Shown here piece after piece: positions 1-8,280 of a DNA stretch of 27,301 nt; the first letter of the stretch is position 1, and each line of letters starts with the position of its first letter. The position numbers and the translations under genes were made by a program. This DNA comes from Acidobacteriaceae bacterium (GTDB lineage: Bacteria > Acidobacteriota > Terriglobia > Terriglobales > Acidobacteriaceae): NCBI GenBank assembly GCA_030039895.1, contig JASHUR010000362.1, forward strand, positions 1 to 27,301, given 5' to 3'. The notes under the pieces are model-generated. The model made no database searches. It was not told where the DNA came from and saw only the letters and a program-made list of their open reading frames with translations.

Positions 1-393
1 CGCCACTTCGGTAATCTCGCTCTTCATCGGCATGGCCTTCAGGTCCGCCAGCGAGAACGTCGTCGGGCGCTCGACCAATCCGTCCACCACCAGCCGCCAG
101 TCCTTAAAGCCGCCCGCCTGCAGGTGCTTAAAGGCCTTGCCCGTGGGCACCGTCTCATTGGCAAACGGCTCCTTCGAGATCATGCTCCGCGGAAACTGCC
201 TCGCCGGCGCGTGCATCGTCAGCACCCGCTGCACCGCGTAGGTCAGCGTCTCCCCCGGCCCGTATACTCCCTTGTCATCCGGAGGAATCAGCCCATACCG
301 TCTCGCCATCCGGTCCGCCACCACCAGGCCGCCCACACCCGCAGTCGCGGCCAGTCCCGTCGTAATCAGCTTGCGCCTTGAAATCCCGCTCAT
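1..393 (-). CDS. Tat-exported molybdopterin-dependent oxidoreductase (sulfite-oxidase fold), 3' end missing
   Basis: The minus strand reads from an ATG at 393 and is still open at the window edge, giving the first 131 residues. The N-terminus carries a twin-arginine signal (SRRKLITTG) followed by an Ala/Gly-rich hydrophobic stretch, so the enzyme is expected in the periplasm. Residues about 100-131 (DWRLVVDGLVERP, then a SLADLKAMP stretch) are typical of the start of the sulfite-oxidase-type molybdopterin domain (YedY/MsrP and relatives). The start codon overlaps the stop of the upstream cytochrome b gene in an ATGA arrangement, so the two are very likely co-translated and form one complex, with the cytochrome exchanging electrons with the quinone pool. 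The substrate cannot be told from this fragment. It could be a sulfite, sulfoxide or other oxidoreductase. Confidence 0.85.
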   Translation of the reverse strand, partial: MSGISRRKLITTGLAATAGVGGLVVADRMARRYGLIPPDDKGVYGPGETLTYAVQRVLTMHAPARQFPRSMISKEPFANETVPTGKAFKHLQAGGFKDWRLVVDGLVERPTTFSLADLKAMPMKSEITEVA

Positions 394-1172
394 GCGTCCT
401 CCCCGGCATCACTCTCCGGCGCGGGGTTCCGTCCCGTAATCATCGACCGCAACCGGCTCCAGAAACCCGCCAGCGCCACCATCGTCACATGCACCACCAG
501 GAACAGCACCAGCGCCCAGGTCAGCAAAAAGTGCAGCGTCCGCGCCGTCTGCCGCCCGCCCAGTAAAATCACGCTCTCCGGAAACGCCCCCGTGAACGCA
601 GGCGACATCGCCAGCCCCGTCCAGATCATCAGCGGAAACACCACAAAGATCACCAGCAGGTACGCCGTCCGCTGCGCTACATTGTATCGCCGCCCTTCGC
701 CGCTGTCCGCAGGCCCGCGCCCCAAATACCGCTTCATCACCAGCCCCAGCGCCTTCCAATATCCGCGCCACGACCGCTCGCCCCGCTCCGGCACCAGATT
801 CTTCCGGAAGTGTCCCGTCCACAGCCCCCACGCGCCATACACCAGCGCCGTCAGCACCAGCAGCCACGCCGCCTCAAAGTGCAGGTACCGGCCCCAGCCG
901 TTGAAGTCCGGCATCTCATAGTGATAGCCCGTCTTCACCGTGTCCCGCGACGCCGGAATCGGCAGCGTGAACAGCGGCTTAGTGTTCACGTTGCCCACCT
1001 CGCCCAGATAAAACCGCGGATGCGAAATCGTAATTCCCAGCCCGCTGATCAGCAGCGCCACAAACGCAATCAGCGTCAGCCAGTGCGTTACGCGCACAAT
1101 CACCGCATGTCTGGGTGCTTTCGTTTCGCGTTCCGTGGCAGCGGTCGGCACGGCAGGAGAATAGCACAGCAT
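390..1172 (-). CDS. cytochrome b561-type membrane subunit, partner of the molybdoenzyme
   Basis: An integral membrane di-heme cytochrome b of about 260 residues with four predicted helices (THWLTLIAFVALLISG; HFEAAWLLVLTALVYG; TAYLLVIFVVFPLMIW; LHFLLTWALVLFLVVH). Histidines suited to heme ligation sit in RVTHWL, YLHFEAA, RTLHFL and LVVHVT. This is the pattern of the cytochrome b561/Ni-hydrogenase b family that links periplasmic redox enzymes to quinones. I chose the ATG at 1172. The frame stays open to 1283, but that extension is Cys/Ser-rich and looks non-coding. No clear Shine-Dalgarno precedes 1172, so the exact start is uncertain. Its stop overlaps the start of the molybdopterin gene, marking an operon with the cytochrome gene first. 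Confidence 0.85.
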   Translation of the reverse strand: MLCYSPAVPTAATERETKAPRHAVIVRVTHWLTLIAFVALLISGLGITISHPRFYLGEVGNVNTKPLFTLPIPASRDTVKTGYHYEMPDFNGWGRYLHFEAAWLLVLTALVYGAWGLWTGHFRKNLVPERGERSWRGYWKALGLVMKRYLGRGPADSGEGRRYNVAQRTAYLLVIFVVFPLMIWTGLAMSPAFTGAFPESVILLGGRQTARTLHFLLTWALVLFLVVHVTMVALAGFWSRLRSMITGRNPAPESDAGEDA

Positions 1173-1398
1173 TAATAGGGTCGGACACACGTGCAGCCGC
1201 AAACCGGACGCCGGAGAACTGAGCGTATGCCTAACGTTGCATGTGCAATAGGAGCTTGGAGACCGTCGCCCGCTTTCTCTCATTAATCATTGATGCAGGT
1301 TTCGTTTGCATCCCCAATTCCTTCGTCTACCCGGTAAGATGTAACTCGGATTCGCAATATTCTACGCGCCCATGGATTCGTATCGAGAAAAGGGTACA

Positions 1399-2865
1399 AT
1401 GCCGACTTCAGACAACAACGGCGTTCAGTTCCCAAATCAATTCGGCGCCGCACCCAGTGCTTCAGACCTGGTTCACAGAGTGTTAGTCCAGACGATTGAG
1501 CATTTTCCGCAAACATTTGCCAGACTAAGAACAGACCCCAAGAAGACGCCCTTCCGAAGTGCACATCTTTCTGACCTCTTAATGGACTTCGAGATCCTTC
1601 GTGGAGCATCGCCTCAGCGAATCGAAATTGCTAAATCTATCACAGACCTGCTGCAGACATGGTTCCTTTTCAAGACGCAATACGGCTCTCAAACCCTCGA
1701 GCAGACCTTTGCTGGCACAACTGTACCTCTGCCATTAACCCTGGAAGCTCCCAAAGAAACGTATCAACAGCAAGAGATTGGGATTTCGTACGGAGGACGT
1801 AAGTTCACCGGCCGCGAAGAGCTTCTGAAGGCAGTCGCCCTATTCGTACACGATAACGCGATGAGTGATGAGGCGGCGCAGGCTCTGGAATGGAGCATCA
1901 ACTTCATATCTGATCGCGAGAACATGGGTATCTTGCGGAAGCGTAAATTTGTGCTGTTGGGCGGGACTGCCGAACTTTCGCCTCTCACGATACTGCTTTC
2001 TCTCGGCGCAGATGTCTTCACGACCCATTCCTCGTCCCATTCATTACGACGAAAACTCGACTCAGAAGCGGATAATATCGGCTACCCCGGCCGCCTTTTC
2101 CACACTAAGGACGGGTGCGATCTCCTGACATCGCCAGACGCAATTAGTCAAACCATCATCGATTCGTTCGCCAAAGGAGAGAAGCTCGATATTGGTCTAT
2201 TCGCCTATAAGGGCGGCAAAGGTTACGAGTGGCGTTTGGCATCTGCAATGGACGGTATTGTCCGGAATCTGCGGCGGATCAACTTGATTCGGTCAGTTAC
2301 CTATTACCTCTCCCCATCCATGATTACCGAGATATCACCTTCTACTGCGGCCGTCTCGCAAGAGCGATTCAACCGGCAGTACAGTCTCGAAAAGCGTTTG
2401 CTCAATCTGTTTGCTTTTAATTCTCTGTGGAAACGTAACATATCTGCTCTCGACGGAAAATATTGGGCACGATCAGTTTTGGCATATCAGGGAGCAAGTT
2501 ATGCTGCCGCAAATTTGTTTGGCAAAATTTATCCGGCTGAAGTATACTGCTCAGATTTTAAGATGCAGGATGCCGTGATCGTTTCGGCTAATGTAGCCCC
2601 GATCACAGCGACGGCATCAACAGAGACGCCGGCAACACGACTAGCGCTCGCAGAGGCTGGGCGCTTTGGTATAGATGTCTTTGCCCCAGGCACCACCCGA
2701 ACACTGATGTGTCTGCTGATGCTCCATGACCTGCTTCACCCCTCTCCCCCCTCGCTTGAGAATGTTTTCTCAAAGCAAGTTCATGGCGGAGTTTTTACCG
2801 CGCCCTGGGCCCTTGAATCAATTATGAAGTTAGCGTATTTGCGAGGACTTCTTAGAAGGAGATAG
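1399..2865 (+). CDS. Uncharacterised protein with a central Rossmann-like nucleotide-binding segment
   Basis: A 488-residue soluble-looking protein that I cannot assign to a named family. The N-terminal third is helical. The middle contains RKFVLLGGTAELSPLTILLS followed by LGADVF, a beta-strand, Gly-rich turn and helix like those of NAD(P)-binding Rossmann domains. Further on come LLTSPDAI and YYLSPSMITEISPSTAAVS, and a C-terminal helical region ends in RRR. From memory the central block resembles uncharacterised actinobacterial and plant proteins with an LGAGAEMGPL motif, which is inference. The ATG at 1399 has AAAAGGG just upstream; an in-frame ATG at 1372 lacks one. The downstream membrane-protein gene starts 3 bases after the stop, so they form a pair. 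Both are AT-richer than the flanking genes and use more A/T-ending codons, suggesting acquisition by transfer. Confidence 0.75.
   Translation: MPTSDNNGVQFPNQFGAAPSASDLVHRVLVQTIEHFPQTFARLRTDPKKTPFRSAHLSDLLMDFEILRGASPQRIEIAKSITDLLQTWFLFKTQYGSQTLEQTFAGTTVPLPLTLEAPKETYQQQEIGISYGGRKFTGREELLKAVALFVHDNAMSDEAAQALEWSINFISDRENMGILRKRKFVLLGGTAELSPLTILLSLGADVFTTHSSSHSLRRKLDSEADNIGYPGRLFHTKDGCDLLTSPDAISQTIIDSFAKGEKLDIGLFAYKGGKGYEWRLASAMDGIVRNLRRINLIRSVTYYLSPSMITEISPSTAAVSQERFNRQYSLEKRLLNLFAFNSLWKRNISALDGKYWARSVLAYQGASYAAANLFGKIYPAEVYCSDFKMQDAVIVSANVAPITATASTETPATRLALAEAGRFGIDVFAPGTTRTLMCLLMLHDLLHPSPPSLENVFSKQVHGGVFTAPWALESIMKLAYLRGLLRRR
2856..2864 (+). promoter_or_regulatory. Shine-Dalgarno for the 2869 gene, inside the end of the upstream gene
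   Basis: GAAGGAGAT at the end of the preceding reading frame precedes the ATG at 2869 by a short spacer. It is a strong ribosome binding site overlapping the upstream stop region, which supports coupled translation of the two genes. Confidence 0.7.
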
Positions 2866-2868
2866 TTC

Positions 2869-3519
2869 ATGATATCTGCCAGCCCCTTGCTTAAAGCATT
2901 TTGCCTCGGGCTTCAGTTTCGGTCCATGCAAACCGCGGATCTGCTTGCCCTTCTTGCCATCGTCATCGCCCTCTCTGCTTATATCGCGACAATTCGCCTG
3001 TTCATGATTGACAAGATGCGAGAACGGTCAGGGGACGAGCGCGCAAAGATTCGTTTTAAGATGAAGATTCTACTTCTTGCAGACGTACCGATGACGGTTT
3101 CTGCTTGTTCGCTTGGCATATACACCCTTTTCAACACTAGCGCACCATGGTTCCCATGGTTCATGAAAATCGGAATTTGTGGGTTCGTGATTGGCGGCTT
3201 AGCGTTGATTGGTTTGCATGCATACAATTGGTGGAAGACATCCTTTTCTGGTGAAAAACCAAGCCAATACCTGCTCGTCCAGTTCGACCCATCAGACCAT
3301 GATAAGTGTGACACATGGATAGCAGAATTCGAAAAGAAAAAGTCTGAACATAAATGTGAGCTTGAATGGAAATTCAAAGATGACAATAAGGCTATGTTCA
3401 TCTTTTTCAAACCTGAGGATGCCCAAAAGGCCACGAGCTTTCATTTCACCCAGATTAATACTACAGCTGCCCTCACTAAGGCACCCACGACGTACATTCT
3501 TACCAAGCAGACCAAGTAG
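2869..3519 (+). CDS. Uncharacterised membrane protein with C-terminal cytosolic domain
   Basis: A 216-residue protein with three predicted membrane helices: LLALLAIVIALSAYIATIRLF, a second in the ADVPMTVSACSLGIYTLF region, and GICGFVIGGLALIGLHAY. A charged stretch lies between the first two (DKMRERSGDERAKIRFKMK). About 90 C-terminal residues follow, soluble and rich in Lys, Asp and aromatic residues. I recognise no family. The gene follows the Rossmann-like gene by 3 bases with a strong ribosome binding site, so the two should be made together. A membrane-anchored partner plus a nucleotide-binding-like protein is an arrangement seen in effector/sensor pairs, but that role is speculation. Base composition is AT-rich like its neighbour and unlike the GC-rich genes on either side. 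Confidence 0.75.
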   Translation: MISASPLLKAFCLGLQFRSMQTADLLALLAIVIALSAYIATIRLFMIDKMRERSGDERAKIRFKMKILLLADVPMTVSACSLGIYTLFNTSAPWFPWFMKIGICGFVIGGLALIGLHAYNWWKTSFSGEKPSQYLLVQFDPSDHDKCDTWIAEFEKKKSEHKCELEWKFKDDNKAMFIFFKPEDAQKATSFHFTQINTTAALTKAPTTYILTKQTK

Positions 3520-3680
3520 ATGCGATAAACTTATAAACGCAAAATAGCCTTGCTTTAGCTGTAGCGATTAACCAACACAGGGTTGATCAAAGCTCAGCCT
3601 ACTTAGAAATGAGATTGCCATCGATGAATGTGTCGGCATGACAATAGCGCCAAGTTATCGGGTCATCTGAAACCCGCCTT

Positions 3681-5273
3681 CTAAATTCCCAACTTCTCCC
3701 AGATCTTATCCACCCGTGCCTTGGTCTCCGCGTCCATCTCAATCAACTCGGGCCACCGCCGGGTAAATCCCTCCGCCGCCCACTTCCGCGTCGCGTCAAT
3801 GCCCATCTTGCTGCCGTAGTTCGGCATCCGCGACGCGTGATCCAGCGAATCCACCGGCCCCAGCGTAAATTGAATGTCCCGCTCCGGATCGATGTTGTTC
3901 GCTACCCGCAGCGTCACTTCGCCGATGTCCTGCACGTCGCAGTCCTCGTCCACCACAATCACGCATTTGGTAAACATCGCCTGGCCCATCGCCCAGATGC
4001 CGTTCATCACCTTGCGCGCCTGCCCCGCATAGCTCTTCCTGATCGACACAATCATCAGGTTGTGGAACACCGCCTCCACCGGCAGATTCACATCCACAAT
4101 CTCCGGCAGCGTCAGCTTCATCAGCGGCAAAAAGATCCGCTCCACCGCCTTGCCCATCCACGCATCCTCCATCGGAGGCTTGCCCACAATCGTCGCCGCG
4201 TACACCGGGTCCTTGCGGTGCGTAATGCACGTAATGTGAAAGACCGGATACTCCTCCTCCATCGTGTAGAAGCCCGTGTGGTCCCCAAACGGTCCCTCCA
4301 CGCGCAGCTCGTCCAGCTTCACGTAGCCTTCCAGCACAATCTCCGCGTGCGCCGGAACCTCCAGGTCCACCGTCTCGCATTTCACCAGCTCCACCGGCTT
4401 CTGCCGCAGAAACCCCGCAATCAAAAACTCCTCAACCTCCGGCGGAGCCGGCACAATCGCCGCAAACGTCGTCGCCGGATCGGTCCCGATCGCTACCGCC
4501 ACTTCCAACCGGTCATCCTTCACCTGCCCCAGCGCAATGTTCTGCGTCCCGCCCGCCGTCTCTGCCATCGCCTGCACCCGCGCAGCGGCCGACTCGCCCG
4601 CTGCGGCCCGCAGCTTCTCGCGCAGATGCTCCGCAGCATTCTTCTGCCGCTGCCAGTGCATGCCCGTCGTCTGCCCGTCATACACCTGCATCCGATACAT
4701 CCCCACATTGCGCTTGCCCGTCTTCGGATCGCGCGTCACCACGCACGGCAGCGTAATAAACCGCCCGCCATCCATCGGCCAGCACTTGATCACCGGAAGA
4801 TCCAGCACGCTGAAATTCTCGCGAAGAATCACTTCCTTGCATGCCGCGTCCTTCGCCGCTACCGTCTTCGGAAAATACTTCCCCACCTCCGCCAGCATCG
4901 GCAGCATCTTCAGCTTGTCCAGCAGCCCTTCCGGAGACTTCACATCCATCAGCGCCCGTATCCGCCCCGCAATCTCATCCAGCCGGTCCACCTCCAGCGC
5001 CATCCTCATCCGCCGCTCGCTGCCGAACTGGTTCATCAGCACCTTCGTGCCCGCGTGCCCCTTCACCCGCTCAAACAGCAGCGCCGGCCCGCCCGCCGCG
5101 TATTTCTCCTCGCCCTTTTTGCCCGCCGCCCGCGCACCCCGCCGCCCCATCTTCGACACGCGGTCCGTGATCTCGGCAATCTCCAGCACCGGATCAACCT
5201 CTTCCTGCACGCGCTTCAGCTCGCCCGCCTTGTCCAGCGCCTTGATCCACTCTCTTAGGTCGTCGTATGCCAA
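3681..5273 (-). CDS. ubiD: UbiD-family prenylated-FMN-dependent decarboxylase
   Basis: A 530-residue cytosolic protein recognisable as UbiD across its length: an N-terminal MAYDDLREWIKALDKAGEL, the prFMN-binding block NVGMYRMQVYDG with TTGMHWQRQKNA at about 189-213, and the EGPFGDHTGFY motif at about 326-336 that carries the acidic active-site cluster. UbiD enzymes remove a carboxylate from aromatic or alpha,beta-unsaturated acids using prenylated FMN with a divalent metal and K+. In bacteria they serve ubiquinone or menaquinone synthesis or aromatic degradation. Quinone biosynthesis is the default guess because no aromatic-degradation genes are nearby, but no quinone genes are nearby either. 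The start is TTG at 5273, preceded by GAGGAAG at good spacing. No ubiX flavin prenyltransferase is visible in the window. Confidence 0.9.
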   Translation of the reverse strand: MAYDDLREWIKALDKAGELKRVQEEVDPVLEIAEITDRVSKMGRRGARAAGKKGEEKYAAGGPALLFERVKGHAGTKVLMNQFGSERRMRMALEVDRLDEIAGRIRALMDVKSPEGLLDKLKMLPMLAEVGKYFPKTVAAKDAACKEVILRENFSVLDLPVIKCWPMDGGRFITLPCVVTRDPKTGKRNVGMYRMQVYDGQTTGMHWQRQKNAAEHLREKLRAAAGESAAARVQAMAETAGGTQNIALGQVKDDRLEVAVAIGTDPATTFAAIVPAPPEVEEFLIAGFLRQKPVELVKCETVDLEVPAHAEIVLEGYVKLDELRVEGPFGDHTGFYTMEEEYPVFHITCITHRKDPVYAATIVGKPPMEDAWMGKAVERIFLPLMKLTLPEIVDVNLPVEAVFHNLMIVSIRKSYAGQARKVMNGIWAMGQAMFTKCVIVVDEDCDVQDIGEVTLRVANNIDPERDIQFTLGPVDSLDHASRMPNYGSKMGIDATRKWAAEGFTRRWPELIEMDAETKARVDKIWEKLGI

Positions 5274-5354
5274 TGTCTTCCTCGGCGCTCCACACAGCCA
5301 AGCGCAGTCCTCATTCTAATTCCCGCATCCGCTCAGCCCGAGCCCGTGCCGCCT

Positions 5355-6893
5355 CTACGTAGTCAGCCTGTCCGCCGATATCGGCTTCACCGGCCATACC
5401 CGCAAATCCCGCAGCGTCCCCGCTGGCGCCTTTACCCGCAGACGCACCGCCGGAGCCTCATTCCCCGCATAGTAAAACCGCTTCGTGTACGCCGCCGACC
5501 TGTTCACGATCAGCTCCACCACCGACCCATCAATATAAAGGTGCGCCTCAATCCCATCTCCACCCGTCGCCGGAACCCGCACACCGTCCACCGTCACCGC
5601 ATTCCCATCCGCGGGATCATAGCTCAGCGTCATGATCGGCTCCGCCATCTCGCCGCTTGGCAGCCTTCCCACCAGCTCCGCCGCAAACGCCTTCCCGCTC
5701 GCGAAGCTCGCCACCATCTCACCCGTCGCCGCTTCAATCGTCAGCCGCCTGCACTCAGCCTCTGCATCCGCCCCCGGAATCAGCCGCCGCTCATCCCCGC
5801 GCAGCTCACGGACCGTCCCCAGCGCTGCAATCCCCAGCGATCCATCTGCGCGCAGCGTCAGCACCCGCGGCAGAGACATCATCCCCGCCCAGCCCGCAGC
5901 CTTGTACTCCGCCAGCGGACGCGTCTCATTGATCCATCCCCACACAATCCGGTTGCCCTTTGCGTCCACCTGCGTCTTCGCCGCGTAATACGTCCCGTAA
6001 TCCAGCTCTCCATAGCGCTCTGCATGAAACAGCATCGTCCGCTCATCGAGCACGCCCGACTGCCAGTGCACATGCCCCCTCGCTGAGTAGATCAACACAT
6101 GCTTTCCGCCCAGCGGAAACAGCTCCGGACACTCCCACATATCGCCCGTGTCCACCGGATTCGCGCCACCCTTTCCCTCGCCCGCGCCGCTCGCCACCGG
6201 ATGCAGATACTCCCAGTGCTTCAAGTCCTTTGACCGGTATAGCAGCACCGCGCCGCCCTCACGCGGCACGCCCGACCCCACCGTCATGTACCACTCATCG
6301 CCCTGCCGCCACGGCGAAGGATCGCGAAAGCCCGTCTCGCGCATCCCCTTCGGCGGAGCCGCAATCACCGGCTGCGCCCGCTTCCGCCACACCTTCAGCT
6401 CCGGATCATCCGACGTCGCCAGGCACTGTGTCTCCCGAAAGCTGTGCACCCCGTCGCGCAGCGTTGCCACAGCCTCCGGAACACTCACCACGCCCGTATA
6501 CAGCACCGCCACCTCGTCACCGTCAATCACTGCCGTGCCGGAGAAGCATCCCTGCGCGTCCGGCCCGCCCGGCGTAGGAGCCAGCGCCACCGGCAGATGT
6601 TTCCAATACACCATGTCCGGACTCACCGCGTGCCCCCAGTGCATATCGCCCCAGTACGCCCCGTCCGGGTTGTACTGGAAAAACATGTGATACTTCCCCC
6701 TCCAGTACACCGGCCCGTTGGGATCATTCATCCAGTTCCGCTTCGGCAGCAAATGGAACTGCGGCCTTCGCGGATCGCCCGCCAGCCTCGTCTCCAGCCC
6801 CGGCGGCCCGCCATCCAGTCCTCGCAGCGCCTTCGCCACTCCCGGCCCTGCCGCCAGCACCATCCCCGCCTTCAACAGCTCCCGCCGATTCAT
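5355..6893 (-). CDS. Secreted glycoside hydrolase family 32 beta-fructosidase (invertase/levanase type)
   Basis: A 512-residue enzyme hydrolysing beta-fructosyl bonds in sucrose, levan or inulin. The three signature sites of GH32 are present: WMNDPNG at 54-60 with nucleophile Asp57, FRDP at 189-192 as transition-state stabiliser, and WECPE at 253-257 with acid/base Glu254. The five-bladed propeller region is followed by a C-terminal beta-sandwich (about 370-512). The N-terminus MNRRELLKAG plus a hydrophobic stretch is a Tat signal, so the enzyme is exported. I prefer the ATG at 6893; the frame also allows a GTG at 6909-6911 that would only add six residues ahead of the signal. It lies 81 bases upstream of ubiD on the same strand, with no obvious functional link. 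No fructose transporter or kinase is adjacent. Confidence 0.92.
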   Translation of the reverse strand: MNRRELLKAGMVLAAGPGVAKALRGLDGGPPGLETRLAGDPRRPQFHLLPKRNWMNDPNGPVYWRGKYHMFFQYNPDGAYWGDMHWGHAVSPDMVYWKHLPVALAPTPGGPDAQGCFSGTAVIDGDEVAVLYTGVVSVPEAVATLRDGVHSFRETQCLATSDDPELKVWRKRAQPVIAAPPKGMRETGFRDPSPWRQGDEWYMTVGSGVPREGGAVLLYRSKDLKHWEYLHPVASGAGEGKGGANPVDTGDMWECPELFPLGGKHVLIYSARGHVHWQSGVLDERTMLFHAERYGELDYGTYYAAKTQVDAKGNRIVWGWINETRPLAEYKAAGWAGMMSLPRVLTLRADGSLGIAALGTVRELRGDERRLIPGADAEAECRRLTIEAATGEMVASFASGKAFAAELVGRLPSGEMAEPIMTLSYDPADGNAVTVDGVRVPATGGDGIEAHLYIDGSVVELIVNRSAAYTKRFYYAGNEAPAVRLRVKAPAGTLRDLRVWPVKPISADRLTT

Positions 6894-7015
6894 CCCCACG
6901 CCCCCAGCCACCGCTAAGTCTACTAAACGGAAAGCATTGACATTGCGGTTCCCGCGCCGCCGCTCCCTGCCGCCACCCCGCAGCGTCTAAAATTTAAATA
7001 GATTCAGGAGACACA

Positions 7016-7996
7016 ATGGTCCGCTTATTCTGCGCCTCGATTCTATGCGCTGCCCTGCTTCCCATTGCCGCATACACCCAGACCCACCAGCCGACCGATC
7101 ACGAAATTCTCATTCAGGTCAGCCGCACCCTCGCCAATGAGCCGGCCCTGAACACCATGGTCATCAATCCATCCGTCTCAAACGGCGTCGTCACCCTCTC
7201 CGGAACCGTCACCAGCTATGCCGCCAAGGTGCTCGCATCGAACGAAATCTCCGGCATCAATGGCGTCAAAACCGTGCTCAACAACCTCAACGTCGTCCCG
7301 CCTGCTCCCGCGCCTGCCCCCGCTCCGCCGCAGCCCCAGCCGCAAAGCCCGCCGCCGCCTACATCCGCTGACCAGTTCACCAGCATGCAGAGCGTCAACC
7401 TCCCCGCCGGAAGTTCACTGCCCGTCCGCCTGGTCGAGGAGATCAACACCAAGAGCGCCAAGGCGAATGATGCTTTCCACGCCACGCTTATGTCTGACAT
7501 CACCAACAACGGCTACGTGCTCATCCCGCACGACACCGTCTTCGTCGGCCGCGTCATCAGCGCGCAATCCGCAGGACGCTTCACCGGCTATCCCGAGCTC
7601 TCGCTTGAGCTCACCGGCTTCACCCTCAACACCCCGCAAGGGCCAAAACAAATCGGACTCATCACCGACCCGCTCTCCAATCAGGGCAAAGGCCGCGGCA
7701 AGAACACCGCGGAGAAGGCCGGTGGCGGCGCTGCATTCGGAGCCATCATCGGCGCACTCGCTGGCGGTGGTACAGGAGCAGCCATCGGCGCTCTCTCCGG
7801 CGGCGCATTGGGCGCGGGAACAAACATCCGCCGCGGACACCAGATCGATCTCAAGCCCGAGCAGCTTCTCACCTTTACCACCAACTCTTCAGCCTCTGTC
7901 CCTGTCTATCTCGACCAGGGCAGCCAGATCATCCCCAACCCGGCCACCACACCCCCACCCTCCAACAACTCCGCCGCCGCCACCCCCAACCAATAG
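7016..7996 (+). CDS. Secreted BON-domain protein with glycine-zipper segment
   Basis: A 326-residue envelope protein. Residues 1-22 are a signal peptide. Residues about 27-93 form a BON domain (QVSRTLANEPALNT, then GVVTLSGTVTSYAAK and INGVKTVLNNL), a fold thought to contact phospholipid or peptidoglycan in periplasmic proteins such as OsmY. A Pro/Ala/Gln linker spans about 95-117. The next domain has VNLPAGSSLPVRL and VLIPHDTVFVGRVI, a type I know from acidobacterial envelope proteins. A Gly/Ala-rich zipper at about 235-268 may insert in or pack against membrane. The tail is Pro/Ser/Asn-rich. An upstream AGGAG at 7006-7010 supports the ATG. It diverges from the GH32 gene, sharing a 122-base spacer with an AT-rich patch. 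Its precise role is unknown. Confidence 0.8.
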   Translation: MVRLFCASILCAALLPIAAYTQTHQPTDHEILIQVSRTLANEPALNTMVINPSVSNGVVTLSGTVTSYAAKVLASNEISGINGVKTVLNNLNVVPPAPAPAPAPPQPQPQSPPPPTSADQFTSMQSVNLPAGSSLPVRLVEEINTKSAKANDAFHATLMSDITNNGYVLIPHDTVFVGRVISAQSAGRFTGYPELSLELTGFTLNTPQGPKQIGLITDPLSNQGKGRGKNTAEKAGGGAAFGAIIGALAGGGTGAAIGALSGGALGAGTNIRRGHQIDLKPEQLLTFTTNSSASVPVYLDQGSQIIPNPATTPPPSNNSAAATPNQ

Positions 7997-8043
7997 CCCG
8001 CCTCATCAATAGAATTGCCATCGCGACCGAAGCTCGTCGCGCG

Positions 8044-8073
8044 CCGCGAAGCGGAGGAATCTGCTTTTCCTCC
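8044..8073. repeat. Compound palindromic element between the BON and kinase genes
   Basis: Two adjacent inverted repeats lie in the gap 7997-8280: CCGC-GAA-GCGG (8044-8054), and GGAGGAA (8053-8059) pairing with TTCCTCC (8067-8073) across a 7-base loop. From memory, a similar GCGGAGGAATCTGC core recurs between genes in Acidobacteria, so it may be a dispersed REP-like element. There is no T-tract that would make it a terminator. Confidence 0.4.
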
Positions 8074-8280
8074 AACCCAGCCACAACCGGGGAGGCCCCA
8101 TTCCTACCTCGGTCTGAAACGCTCAAACTCGCGAACTCGCTGGTGAAGTAACGCTTTCGCGAACATAGGTCGGCACTTGGTTTCCAAATCACGCTCGATG
8201 AGCACTTTGGCGATTTGGCCTCAACTCAAAAGAGAAGCCACGATCCCGACTGAAAGACCTCTAACACGAACGCTCGGATC

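Noticed and set aside
3659..3676. CGGGT/ACCCG inverted repeat after ubiD as a terminator
   Set aside because: It has only five base pairs and no T-run on the minus strand.
3837..5258. Long plus-strand frame of 473 codons
   Set aside because: It is antisense to the ubiD gene and is very rich in His, Arg and Leu, as expected from the complement of GC-rich codons. It has no motif.
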